In this document: piece by piece, positions 56,588 through 64,000 of the stretch
Position numbering within the stretch: the first letter of the stretch is position 1
Layout of the letters: every line of letters begins with the position of its first letter
Source: Zafaria cholistanensis
GTDB taxonomy: Bacteria; Actinomycetota; Actinomycetes; Actinomycetales; Micrococcaceae
Direction: 5' to 3'
DNA length: 64,000 nt
Assembly (NCBI RefSeq): GCF_008580665.1
Contig: NZ_BKDJ01000007.1
Span: 62,001-126,000, forward strand
Notes under the pieces: generated by a model
Database searches by the model: none
Told to the model about the DNA's origin: nothing
The model's input: the letters and a program-made list of their open reading frames with translations, nothing else
Made by a program: the position numbers and the translations under genes

Positions 56588-57784
56588 CTACTTGGTGGGC
56601 CAGCCGGTGTAGCCCTCGGCCAGGTACGCCTTGCCGTGCTCGGAGTTGACCACGGTGTTCAGCTCGCCCAGGGCGCGCTTGATCTCGAACGGGGTGGCGT
56701 CCTTGCGGGTGTGCAGCATGCTGGTCATCCAGTAGGAGAAGTTCTGGGCCTTCCAGATGCGCTCCAGGGCGTCGTCGGAGTAGGAGTCCAGCAGCGAGGA
56801 GTCCTGCTCGGCGTAGAACTTCTCGATGGCGGCGAAGAGGACGCGCACGTCGTTGAAGGCAAGGTTCAGGCCCTTGGCGCCGGTGGGCGGGACGGTGTGC
56901 CCGGCGTCGCCGACCAGGTACATGTTGCCGTAGCGCAGCGGCTCGCACACGTAGGAGCGGAACTTCAGCACCATCTGCTCGAAGATCGGCCCGCGCTTGA
57001 GCTGGAACCCGTCCGGGCCGTCCACGCGCTTCTGCAGCTCGTCCCAGATCTGCTCCTCGGTCCACGCGGAGGCGTCCTCGTCAGGGTCGCACTGGAAGTA
57101 CATGCGCTGCACGTGCTCGTTGCGCTGGGAGATCAGCGCGAAGCCGTGCTCGGAGTTCGCGTAGATCAGTTCCGGGGCGCTCGGCGGGGCCTCGGTGAGG
57201 ATGCCGAACCAGGCGAACGGGTACTCGATGAAGTTGTCCGTGCGCTCCTCTCCGGGGATGGACCACTTGCAGATGCCCTGCGATCCGTCGGCGCCGACCA
57301 GGATCTCGGTGTGGATTTCGAACCGTTCGCCGTTGGCGTCGGTGAAGCGGATCTTCGGCGTGGCGGTGGTCTGGTCCAGGACCTCGGTGTCGGACACGGA
57401 GTAGCGCACGTCGCCGCCGTCGCGCTCGCGGGCCGCGGCGAGGTCGACGAAGACCTCGTTCTGCGGGTAGAGCCATACGGACTCCCCAACCAAGGAGGGG
57501 AAGTCGATTCGGTGGCTCACGCCGTTGAAGCGCAGGTCGATCCCGTCGTGGCGGTGGCCCTCGGTGAGCACGCGGCCGTTGATGCCGGTCTCGGTGAGCA
57601 TCCGGACCGAGCCGGCCTCGAGGATGCCCGCCCGGTGCGTGTTCCTGATGGTCTCGTGATCGCGCTTCTCGATGACGATGTTCTCCACGCCCGCCTTGGA
57701 GAGCAGGTGGGAGAGCATGAGGCCGGCGGGGCCGCCGCCGACGATGCCGACCTGGGTCTTGAGGATGGTGCGCTCGGCAGCCAT
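56588..57784 (-). CDS. pobA: 4-hydroxybenzoate 3-monooxygenase
   Basis: A 398-residue FAD monooxygenase hydroxylating 4-hydroxybenzoate to protocatechuate, the substrate of PcaHG downstream. The three flavoprotein motifs are seen: VGIVGGGPAGLMLSHLL (dinucleotide fold), LVGADGSQG (DG motif) and YLVGDAGHTVPPTGAKGLNLAFNDV (GD motif). Length matches the family (about 394). NAD(P)H preference cannot be read safely. The ATG at 57784 follows cgaaggagaccc. First gene of a six-gene operon; the palindrome at 57903-57917 is 119 bp upstream. Confidence 0.96.
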   Translation of the reverse strand: MAAERTILKTQVGIVGGGPAGLMLSHLLSKAGVENIVIEKRDHETIRNTHRAGILEAGSVRMLTETGINGRVLTEGHRHDGIDLRFNGVSHRIDFPSLVGESVWLYPQNEVFVDLAAARERDGGDVRYSVSDTEVLDQTTATPKIRFTDANGERFEIHTEILVGADGSQGICKWSIPGEERTDNFIEYPFAWFGILTEAPPSAPELIYANSEHGFALISQRNEHVQRMYFQCDPDEDASAWTEEQIWDELQKRVDGPDGFQLKRGPIFEQMVLKFRSYVCEPLRYGNMYLVGDAGHTVPPTGAKGLNLAFNDVRVLFAAIEKFYAEQDSSLLDSYSDDALERIWKAQNFSYWMTSMLHTRKDATPFEIKRALGELNTVVNSEHGKAYLAEGYTGWPTK

Positions 57785-57902
57785 GGGTCTCCTTCGGGGG
57801 TGCGGGGAATGGGCGTGCGGACGCGCCCCGGGGCATTCGCCCCCTGCCGTCCGGTTTTCTCGCTCCAGTGTGTGTGAGCTGCGCTACCCTTCGCCAAGCC
57901 CG

Positions 57903-57917
57903 TCTCATTCAATGAGA
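57903..57917. promoter_or_regulatory. Palindromic operator candidate upstream of pobA
   Basis: TCTCATT-C-AATGAGA, a perfect 7-bp inverted repeat with 1-nt centre. On the minus strand it contains TTGAAT, a possible -35, so a bound repressor would block pobA. Related to the sites at 58008 and 59513. Confidence 0.6.
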
Positions 57918-58007
57918 ATAGTGGCGTGGCTCTCGGTCATTGCGGCACCGGCCGGGGGCGCCGGCCCGGACCGGCCTTCCCAAGTGGCGCGGGGGTCGCC
58001 GGGCAAA

Positions 58008-58025
58008 TGTCTCACAATTGAGACA
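58008..58025. promoter_or_regulatory. Palindromic operator candidate upstream of fdhA
   Basis: TGTCTCA-CAAT-TGAGACA, a perfect 7-bp inverted repeat with 4-nt centre, 94 bp before the fdhA start. It contains TTGAGA, a possible -35 box. Confidence 0.6.
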
Positions 58026-58119
58026 CCCAACTGCTGGCAATGCCTATGAAGGTAGGTACTCTGGAGGCATTGCGTGACGCCAGTCACTCTTATCTGCCGC
58101 CGTTGCCGGAAGGAAGTTC

Positions 58120-59340
58120 ATGTCATCGAATCGAGCTGTCGCCTACCAGGGCCCCGGGCGCGTGGAGGTCATCGACACTGAGTACCCCACGTTCGAACTG
58201 AAGGACGGGCCGGGGGTGAATCCGGCCAACGTGGGAAGGAAGGTCCCCCACGGAGTCATCGTGCGCACCGTCACCACCAATATCTGCGGATCGGACCAGC
58301 ACATGGTGCGCGGCCGCACCACGGCCCCGCTGGGCCTGGTGCTGGGCCACGAGATCACCGGCGAGGTGGTTGAGGTGGGCCCCGACGTCGAGTTCATCCG
58401 GGTCGGGGACATCGTCTCGGTTCCCTTCAACATTTCCTGCGGCCGCTGCCGGATGTGCAAGGAAGGGAAGACTGGCATCTGCCTCAACGTCAATCCGGAC
58501 CGGCCCGGCAGCGCGTACGGCTACGTCGACATGGGCGGGTGGGTCGGGGGCCAGGCCGAGTACGTCCTGGTCCCGTACGCCGACTGGAACCTGCTGAAGT
58601 TCCCCGACCGCGACCAGGCGCTTGAGAAGATCATGGACCTGACGATGCTCTCCGACATCCTGCCCACCGGATTCCACGGGGCAGTGACCGCCGGGGTCGG
58701 GGTCGGCTCCACGGTCTACGTGGCGGGCGCCGGACCCGTGGGACTGGCCGCGGCGGCCAGCGCGCAGCTGCTGGGTGCCGCCGTCGTCATCGTCGGGGAC
58801 ATGAACGAGGAACGCCTGGCCCAGGCCCGCTCCTTCGGCTGTGAAACCGTCAATGTGGGCGAGGGTGACCCCGCCGACCAGATCGAACAGCTCCTGGGCG
58901 TTCGGGAAGTCGATTGCGGCATCGATGCCGTGGGCTTCGAGGCGCGCGGCCACGGCCACGGCGAGGCTGCGGCCGAGGCCCCCGCCACGGTGCTGAACTC
59001 CCTGATGGACCTGACCGTGGCCGGTGGCGCAATCGGGATCCCCGGGCTCTACGTCACGGGGGATCCCGGCGCGGTGGATGCGGCCGCCCAGCGCGGCAGC
59101 CTCTCCCTGAGCCTGGGGACCGGCTGGGCCAAGTCGTTGTCCTTCACCACCGGGCAGTGCCCGGTAATGAAGTACAACCGCCAGCTGATGATGGCGATCC
59201 TGCATGACCGGATCCAGATCGCCAAGGCGGTCAACGCCACGGCCATCAGCCTGGACAAGGCTCCCGAAGCCTACGCCGCGTTCGACGCCGGAGCCGCCAC
59301 GAAGTTCGTGCTGGACCCGAACGGCTACGTGAACGCCTGA
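58120..59340 (+). CDS. fdhA: Glutathione-independent formaldehyde dehydrogenase
   Basis: A 406-residue zinc-dependent medium-chain dehydrogenase close to the Pseudomonas NAD-linked enzyme that oxidises formaldehyde without added thiol. Catalytic Zn ligands: ICGSDQH (Cys) and LGHEITGE (His-Glu). The structural Zn site is CGRCRMCKEGKTGIC. The YVAGAGPVGLAAAASAQLLGAAVVIVGDMNEERL segment is the NAD-binding fold ending in Asp. The ATG at 58120 follows ggaaggaagttc. Beside pobA/pca it could remove formaldehyde released when methoxylated aromatics are demethylated. Confidence 0.93.
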   Translation: MSSNRAVAYQGPGRVEVIDTEYPTFELKDGPGVNPANVGRKVPHGVIVRTVTTNICGSDQHMVRGRTTAPLGLVLGHEITGEVVEVGPDVEFIRVGDIVSVPFNISCGRCRMCKEGKTGICLNVNPDRPGSAYGYVDMGGWVGGQAEYVLVPYADWNLLKFPDRDQALEKIMDLTMLSDILPTGFHGAVTAGVGVGSTVYVAGAGPVGLAAAASAQLLGAAVVIVGDMNEERLAQARSFGCETVNVGEGDPADQIEQLLGVREVDCGIDAVGFEARGHGHGEAAAEAPATVLNSLMDLTVAGGAIGIPGLYVTGDPGAVDAAAQRGSLSLSLGTGWAKSLSFTTGQCPVMKYNRQLMMAILHDRIQIAKAVNATAISLDKAPEAYAAFDAGAATKFVLDPNGYVNA

Positions 59341-59369
59341 CGCTTCGGGCCGGGGCGTCCCGGCCCTAA

Positions 59370-59412
59370 GGGCCGTTGCGCGGGCGGGGCACCCCCGCCC
59401 GCGCAACGGCCC
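59370..59412 (+). terminator. Terminator hairpin after fdhA, 20-bp perfect stem
   Basis: gggccgttgcgcgggcgggg (59370-59389) pairs perfectly with 59393-59412. Very stable, with no U-tract. Confidence 0.65.
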
Positions 59413-59440
59413 GCTGTGTAACCGGTAAAACCCGACCACA

Positions 59441-59466
59441 GCCTGCCGGCGGCTTCGCCGGCAGGC
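59441..59466 (+). terminator. Second hairpin after fdhA
   Basis: gcctgccggcg (59441-59451) and cgccggcaggc (59456-59466) with loop gctt, 28 bp after the first hairpin; the arms extend no further. Confidence 0.5.
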
Positions 59467-59512
59467 CGCTTCGCCGTGCCCCCGCGCGCCCGGCCTGCCC
59501 GGTCGAATCTCA

Positions 59513-59527
59513 GTCTCAAATTGAGAC
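59513..59527. promoter_or_regulatory. Palindromic operator candidate upstream of the CocE gene
   Basis: GTCTCA-AAT-TGAGAC, a perfect 6-bp inverted repeat with 3-nt centre, 111 bp before the start of the CocE/NonD gene. It contains TTGAGA and matches the half-site of the two sites between pobA and fdhA. Confidence 0.6.
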
Positions 59528-59637
59528 AAAAACGCTTCGGACCTCATGACTATGGTTTGTGTGGCAGCTCACACTTCAGCAAATGCGGGCGCCCAACCAC
59601 CACGTACAGCGCCACATTGTGCAGAGCGGGAGTCATA

Positions 59638-61359
59638 GTGAAGTCCACCCTTGAGGTCCTCGGGACCACCGGCATAGAGACGATCCGGGTGCCCATGCGC
59701 GACGGCATCAGCCTTGCGGCAACCCTCTACCGGCCCGCCGGCGACGGGCATCCCGTCATCCTGGTGCGCACCCCCTACAGCGAACCCATGAGCCGGTCGC
59801 TTCCGGTCCTCCCCGCGCTCGCCGAGGGGTTTGCCGTGCTAATCCAGAACTGCCGCGGCACCGCCGGCTCCGAGGGGGAGCTGCGCGCCTTCGAAAATGA
59901 AAGCGCCGATGGCCTGGACACGCTGGCCTGGATCGTGGACCAGCCCTGGTGCGACGGCCGCGTCGCGATGTTCGGAGCCTCCTATCTGGGCATGTCGCAG
60001 CTCGCGGTCAGTGGCCACCGTCCTGCCGGGCTGCGGGCCATCGTGCCGATCGTGGCCACCCACAGCTACCGTGACGGACTGGTCTACCGCCAGGGCGCGC
60101 TGCAGCTGGGGCAGGGCCTGGGATGGCACATGCTGAAGGCGGCCCAGACCCTCGGCGACCGGCGCGCCCGGGGCGAGGACGTGGGCGCGCAGGGCGGGGC
60201 CTTCGCCGCTGTCGCCTCCAACCCGGACGCCGCCTACCGAACGCTGCCGCTGACCTCACTGACCGGGGTGTCCGACCTGGTGCCGAGCTGGACCACGTGG
60301 CTGGAGCAGGAAAACGAGCCGGCCTACTGGGACCGCATCGGCTATACGGCCCACCGCCGCGCCACGGCGGTTCCCGGCCTGCACGTGGGGGGCTGGTTCG
60401 ACCTTTTCCTGGGCGGCACGATCGACAACTTCGTGGAGATCTCCACCCGGGCCGCCGACGAATCGGTGCGCCGCGCCCAGCACCTGATCATCGGTCCCTG
60501 GACCCACGCCGACCAGAGCGGGGCCGCGGGCGAGCTCTTCTTCGGAGCCGGCTCCGCGGCTGCCATCGGCCTGGAGGCACAGCAGCTGCGGTTCCTGCGC
60601 GAAAGCGTTGAGGGCCTCGACTCCTCCCTGCCACCCGTGCAGCTGTTCGTGATGGGGGCGAACGTGTGGCGCAGCGAGAACGAATGGCCCCTGGCCCGCA
60701 CCGACTGGCAGCGCTGGTACCTGGCCCCCGACTCCGGACTGGGCACCGCGGAGCCGGCCGGGGATGCGGCCCCGCGCAGCTACCGCCACGATCCCCACGA
60801 TCCGGTCCCGACCCTTGGCGGCGCCACGCTCATCGGCGGCGGGATCGACGGCGGCGCCGAGTACATGCCCGGCTCCCGCGACCAGCGCCGGCTGGACAAA
60901 CGCCAGGACATCCTGCGCTTCAGCAGCGCCCCGCTGGAGGAGGACCTGGAGGTGACCGGGCCGGTGACCGTGACTCTGCATGCGGCCACCAGCGCCGCCG
61001 ACACCGACTTCACCGCCAAACTCATCGACGTGTGGCCCGATGGCCGGGCCATGGGTGTCACCGATGGAATTGTCCGTGCCCGCTACCGCGCCGGGATGGA
61101 CGACCCACAGCCGGTATCCCCCGGCGAAGTGGTCCGCTACGAGATCGACCTGGTGGCCACCAGCCAGCTTTTCCGCCGCGGACACCGCATCCGGGTCGAC
61201 ATCGCCAGCTCGAACTTCCCCTGCTACGACCGGAACTCCGGCAGCGGGAAACCCTCCGGAAGCGTCGAGGCGGAGGACCTGGTCCCGGCCAACCAAACCG
61301 TTTTCCTCGACCGCGACCGTCCCAGCTACATCACTCTCCCGGTCATTCCGACCAACTGA
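59638..61359 (+). CDS. CocE/NonD family hydrolase
   Basis: A 573-residue alpha/beta-hydrolase of the X-Pro peptidase S15/CocE group. The N-terminal catalytic domain has MRDGISLAATLYRP, IQNCRGTAGSEGEL and nucleophile Ser115 in FGASYLGMSQ; the cap helices follow; IIGPWTHADQSG carries the catalytic His. The C-terminal jelly-roll domain (about 440-573) has SSAPLEEDLEVTGPVTVTLHAATSAADTDFTAKLIDVWPDGRA and the RVDIASSNFPCYDRN end. Such enzymes cleave esters or acylated amides. The GTG at 59638 follows gggagtcata. It precedes an ABC importer, suggesting it acts on the imported compound. Confidence 0.9.
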   Translation: MKSTLEVLGTTGIETIRVPMRDGISLAATLYRPAGDGHPVILVRTPYSEPMSRSLPVLPALAEGFAVLIQNCRGTAGSEGELRAFENESADGLDTLAWIVDQPWCDGRVAMFGASYLGMSQLAVSGHRPAGLRAIVPIVATHSYRDGLVYRQGALQLGQGLGWHMLKAAQTLGDRRARGEDVGAQGGAFAAVASNPDAAYRTLPLTSLTGVSDLVPSWTTWLEQENEPAYWDRIGYTAHRRATAVPGLHVGGWFDLFLGGTIDNFVEISTRAADESVRRAQHLIIGPWTHADQSGAAGELFFGAGSAAAIGLEAQQLRFLRESVEGLDSSLPPVQLFVMGANVWRSENEWPLARTDWQRWYLAPDSGLGTAEPAGDAAPRSYRHDPHDPVPTLGGATLIGGGIDGGAEYMPGSRDQRRLDKRQDILRFSSAPLEEDLEVTGPVTVTLHAATSAADTDFTAKLIDVWPDGRAMGVTDGIVRARYRAGMDDPQPVSPGEVVRYEIDLVATSQLFRRGHRIRVDIASSNFPCYDRNSGSGKPSGSVEAEDLVPANQTVFLDRDRPSYITLPVIPTN

Positions 61360-61385
61360 CCACCCACCGAAGGAGCAATCTTCCG

Positions 61386-62675
61386 ATGCAAGCCCAACGC
61401 CGTGTTCTTGCCCTGGCCGCCAGCGCCGCCCTGCTTCTGACCGGATGCGCCGGCAACGCCGTGTCCGCAGGCAACGAAGGAAGCGACGGTCCCAAGGAAT
61501 TGGTGAGCGTCCCCGGCTTCGATGCCGCCACCAAGACCATCACCGTCGGCTCGATGGTTCCGACCTCGGGGATCTGGGCCCCGGCGGCCACCAACATTGT
61601 TGGGGCCGAAGCCTACTTCCACCGCGCCACGCAGCCGGGCGGCCCGTTGGAGGGGTTCACGGTCAAGGTGAAAAACGTGGACACCGAATACAACCCGTCC
61701 GTGGCCGTGCCGCTCTACAGCTCGCTCAAGAACGATGTCCTGATGTTCACCAACGTGCTGGGCACCGCCATCAACCAGGCGCTGCTGCCCCAGCTGAAGG
61801 CCGATGACATGCTCGTGGTCCCCGCCTCGTCCGACCAGAGGCTGGCCGACGAGCCGAACCTGCTCCCCTTCGGCGCGTTCTACGGCGTCTACCACTCGGC
61901 GGCGCTGGACTACATGGCCAACGAGGAAGGCAAGAAGGACGCGGTGTACTGCGTGCTTGCCGAGGACAGCGACTTCGGTGCGGAGGTGGTCGAATCCTTC
62001 GAATTCGCCACCGAGAAGTTGGGGCTGACCACCGGCGCCACGGTGCGCTACCCCGGAACGCTGCAGGACTTCACCCCCCAGATCTCCAAGCTCAAGAGCG
62101 CCGGCTGCGAAGTGGTCGACCTCGGCGGCGTCGGCGCCGTCGTGCAGAACGCCGCCGTGCGGGCCGTCCAGCTGGACTTCCAGGCGGACTGGATCGCCGG
62201 CCACACCGCCTACAACTCATCCCTGGCCACCGGTGCCGCGGCCGATTACATCAAGGACAACGTGCGCTTCGTGGTCACCGGCACCGAGTGGGGCGACGAT
62301 TCCGCGATCGGGCAGGTCCAGATGGAGGAGGACATCGCGGCTGTGGACCCCCAGGCCAAGCCGATGGCCAACAGCTACCAGACCGGCTACCTTGCGGCGC
62401 TGACGACGACGGCGGTGCTTGAGCGGGCCATCGCCGACGGAGACCTGTCGCGCGAGCACCTGCTGGAGGTGGCGGCCTCGCTGGGAACCGTTGATGACCT
62501 GGGCCTGGCCGGCGGTGCCTTCAACTACGGAGCCAGCCCCGCGGAACGGCGTTCCGGCACCAGCATGTCCATCTTCACGGTGGACGATTCCTCCCCGACG
62601 GGGCTGAAGCTCAAGAAGTACGGCTACGAATCGGCGGTCGCCGCCGAGTACAACGAGTCCGCGACCGCCCAGTGA
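61386..62675 (+). CDS. ABC transporter substrate-binding lipoprotein (Leu/Ile/Val type)
   Basis: A 429-residue lipoprotein (lipobox LTGC at residues 18-21) with the type I periplasmic-binding fold of the branched-chain amino-acid family: TITVGSMVPTSGIWAPAATNIVGAEAYFHRAT and FTVKVKNVDTEYNPSVAVPLYSSLKNDVLMFTNVLGTAINQALLPQLKADDMLVV. Members of this family in aromatic-degrading bacteria bind aromatic acids and other non-amino-acid ligands. It starts 26 bp after the CocE gene, at ATG 61386 after gaaggagcaatcttccg, so one operon is likely. Confidence 0.92.
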   Translation: MQAQRRVLALAASAALLLTGCAGNAVSAGNEGSDGPKELVSVPGFDAATKTITVGSMVPTSGIWAPAATNIVGAEAYFHRATQPGGPLEGFTVKVKNVDTEYNPSVAVPLYSSLKNDVLMFTNVLGTAINQALLPQLKADDMLVVPASSDQRLADEPNLLPFGAFYGVYHSAALDYMANEEGKKDAVYCVLAEDSDFGAEVVESFEFATEKLGLTTGATVRYPGTLQDFTPQISKLKSAGCEVVDLGGVGAVVQNAAVRAVQLDFQADWIAGHTAYNSSLATGAAADYIKDNVRFVVTGTEWGDDSAIGQVQMEEDIAAVDPQAKPMANSYQTGYLAALTTTAVLERAIADGDLSREHLLEVAASLGTVDDLGLAGGAFNYGASPAERRSGTSMSIFTVDDSSPTGLKLKKYGYESAVAAEYNESATAQ

Positions 62676-62700
62676 CGCACCGCGCGAAGGAGGAGCCATC

Positions 62701-63506
<806 letters not shown>

Positions 63507-63510
<4 letters not shown>

Positions 63511-64000
63511 TGCTCCGTGTCGAAGCGCTCACCCTGTCCTTCGGCGGCGTGCGCGCACTGAACGAGGTGGGCTTCGAGGTCGCCGAGGGTGAGTTCTTCG
63601 GGATTCTCGGCCCGAACGGGGCCGGGAAAACCTCCCTTTTCAACTGCCTCAGCGGGCTCGTGGCCCCCACCGGCTCCGTCACCGTGGAGGGGACCGAGCT
63701 GCTGGGCCGGCGCCCGCACGAGATCGCTGAGCTCGGGGTGGCCCGCACTTTCCAGAACCTCGGGCTTTTCGGGTCGATGAGCGTCACCGGGAACATCCTG
63801 GTCGGGGCGCACCGACAGATCAGCGGCGGTGCGCTGTCGGCCGCGCTGCGCTGGCCCCGCACGTTCCGTTCCGAGCGGCAGGCCCGGGAACGGGCGGACG
63901 AGCTGATCGACCTTTTGGGCCTGGGCGCCTACCGGGACGCGACCGTCGATACGCTGCCCTACGGTATCCGCAAGCGCGTGGAGATAGCCAAGGCGGTGGC
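63507..64000 (+). CDS. ABC transporter ATP-binding protein, LivG type (partial)
   Basis: The first 164 residues of the second ATPase of the same importer; the gene runs off the right edge. Walker A is LGPNGAGKTSLFNCLSG, and GVARTFQNLGLFGSMSVTGNILVGAH is the Q-loop typical of LivG. The ATG at 63507 overlaps the TGA of the LivF-type gene. Permease genes (LivH/LivM type) should lie just beyond the window. Confidence 0.92.

Larger units (their letters stand above)
57785..58119. other. Divergent promoter region, pobA and fdhA
   Basis: Contains two palindromic sites (57903-57917, 58008-58025) and promoters for both directions. No gene. A low-GC stretch (acaattgagacacccaactg) covers the second site. 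Confidence 0.6.

Overview
The window is very GC-rich DNA with actinobacterial habits: many GTG starts, several likely leaderless genes, a SigB/F-type sigma factor, a BldC-like HTH protein, and a c-di-AMP (ydaO) riboswitch in front of an NlpC/P60 hydrolase. Gene content (PutA pairs, copper amine oxidase, pob/pca operon, DUF6153-DUF305 pair) fits Micrococcaceae, most likely Arthrobacter in the broad sense. The genus is an inference from content; no search was run. No CRISPR array, rRNA, intact phage or intact insertion sequence is visible.

Layout. 1-4,800: stress and regulatory genes (partial sigma factor, two SRPBCC/DUF-type genes, a Gly-rich protein, DUF456 membrane protein, Lrp/AsnC regulator, BldC-like protein). 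4,884-6,180: tRNA-Ala(CGC) followed by about 1.2 kb with no convincing gene. 6,200-15,200: envelope and secreted proteins (NlpC/P60 with riboswitch, gamma-glutamyltransferase lipoprotein, DUF6153 and DUF305 proteins, membrane acyltransferase-like protein, secreted HNH nuclease, MFS exporter). 15,300-22,400: tRNA-Ala(GGC), DUF4012 protein, LAxTG surface protein, SH3-deacetylase, S10 peptidase-like protein.

22,671-34,894 is a proline-use locus: two paralogous PutA genes in direct orientation surround a GH15 glycosidase, PutP and a LysR regulator. The two putA copies share long, nearly identical tracts inside more diverged sequence, which indicates gene conversion. 35,000-47,000: ferritin, then an amine-catabolism cluster. 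It holds a TPQ copper amine oxidase with a His-rich membrane protein directly downstream, an amidohydrolase, an MFS transporter, TetR and AraC regulators, an APC amine/amino-acid transporter and an aldehyde dehydrogenase. Together they would import amines, oxidise them to aldehydes and then to acids.

47,100-52,450: YbdK-type ligase, ABC-F protein, GlcG-like protein, MFS and TetR. 52,491-57,784: a compact minus-strand operon pobA-pcaH-pcaG-pcaB-pcaD-pcaC that takes 4-hydroxybenzoate through protocatechuate to 3-oxoadipate; the CoA transferase and thiolase are not in the window. Divergent from it are a glutathione-independent formaldehyde dehydrogenase, a CocE/NonD hydrolase and the start of a branched-chain-amino-acid-type ABC importer. 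Three similar palindromes (TCTCA...TGAGA) lie before pobA, fdhA and the CocE gene and suggest one shared regulator encoded elsewhere.

A recurring oddity is short tandem repetition: 15- or 18-bp units inside protein linkers and tails, where frame is kept, and 14- to 16-bp units between genes.
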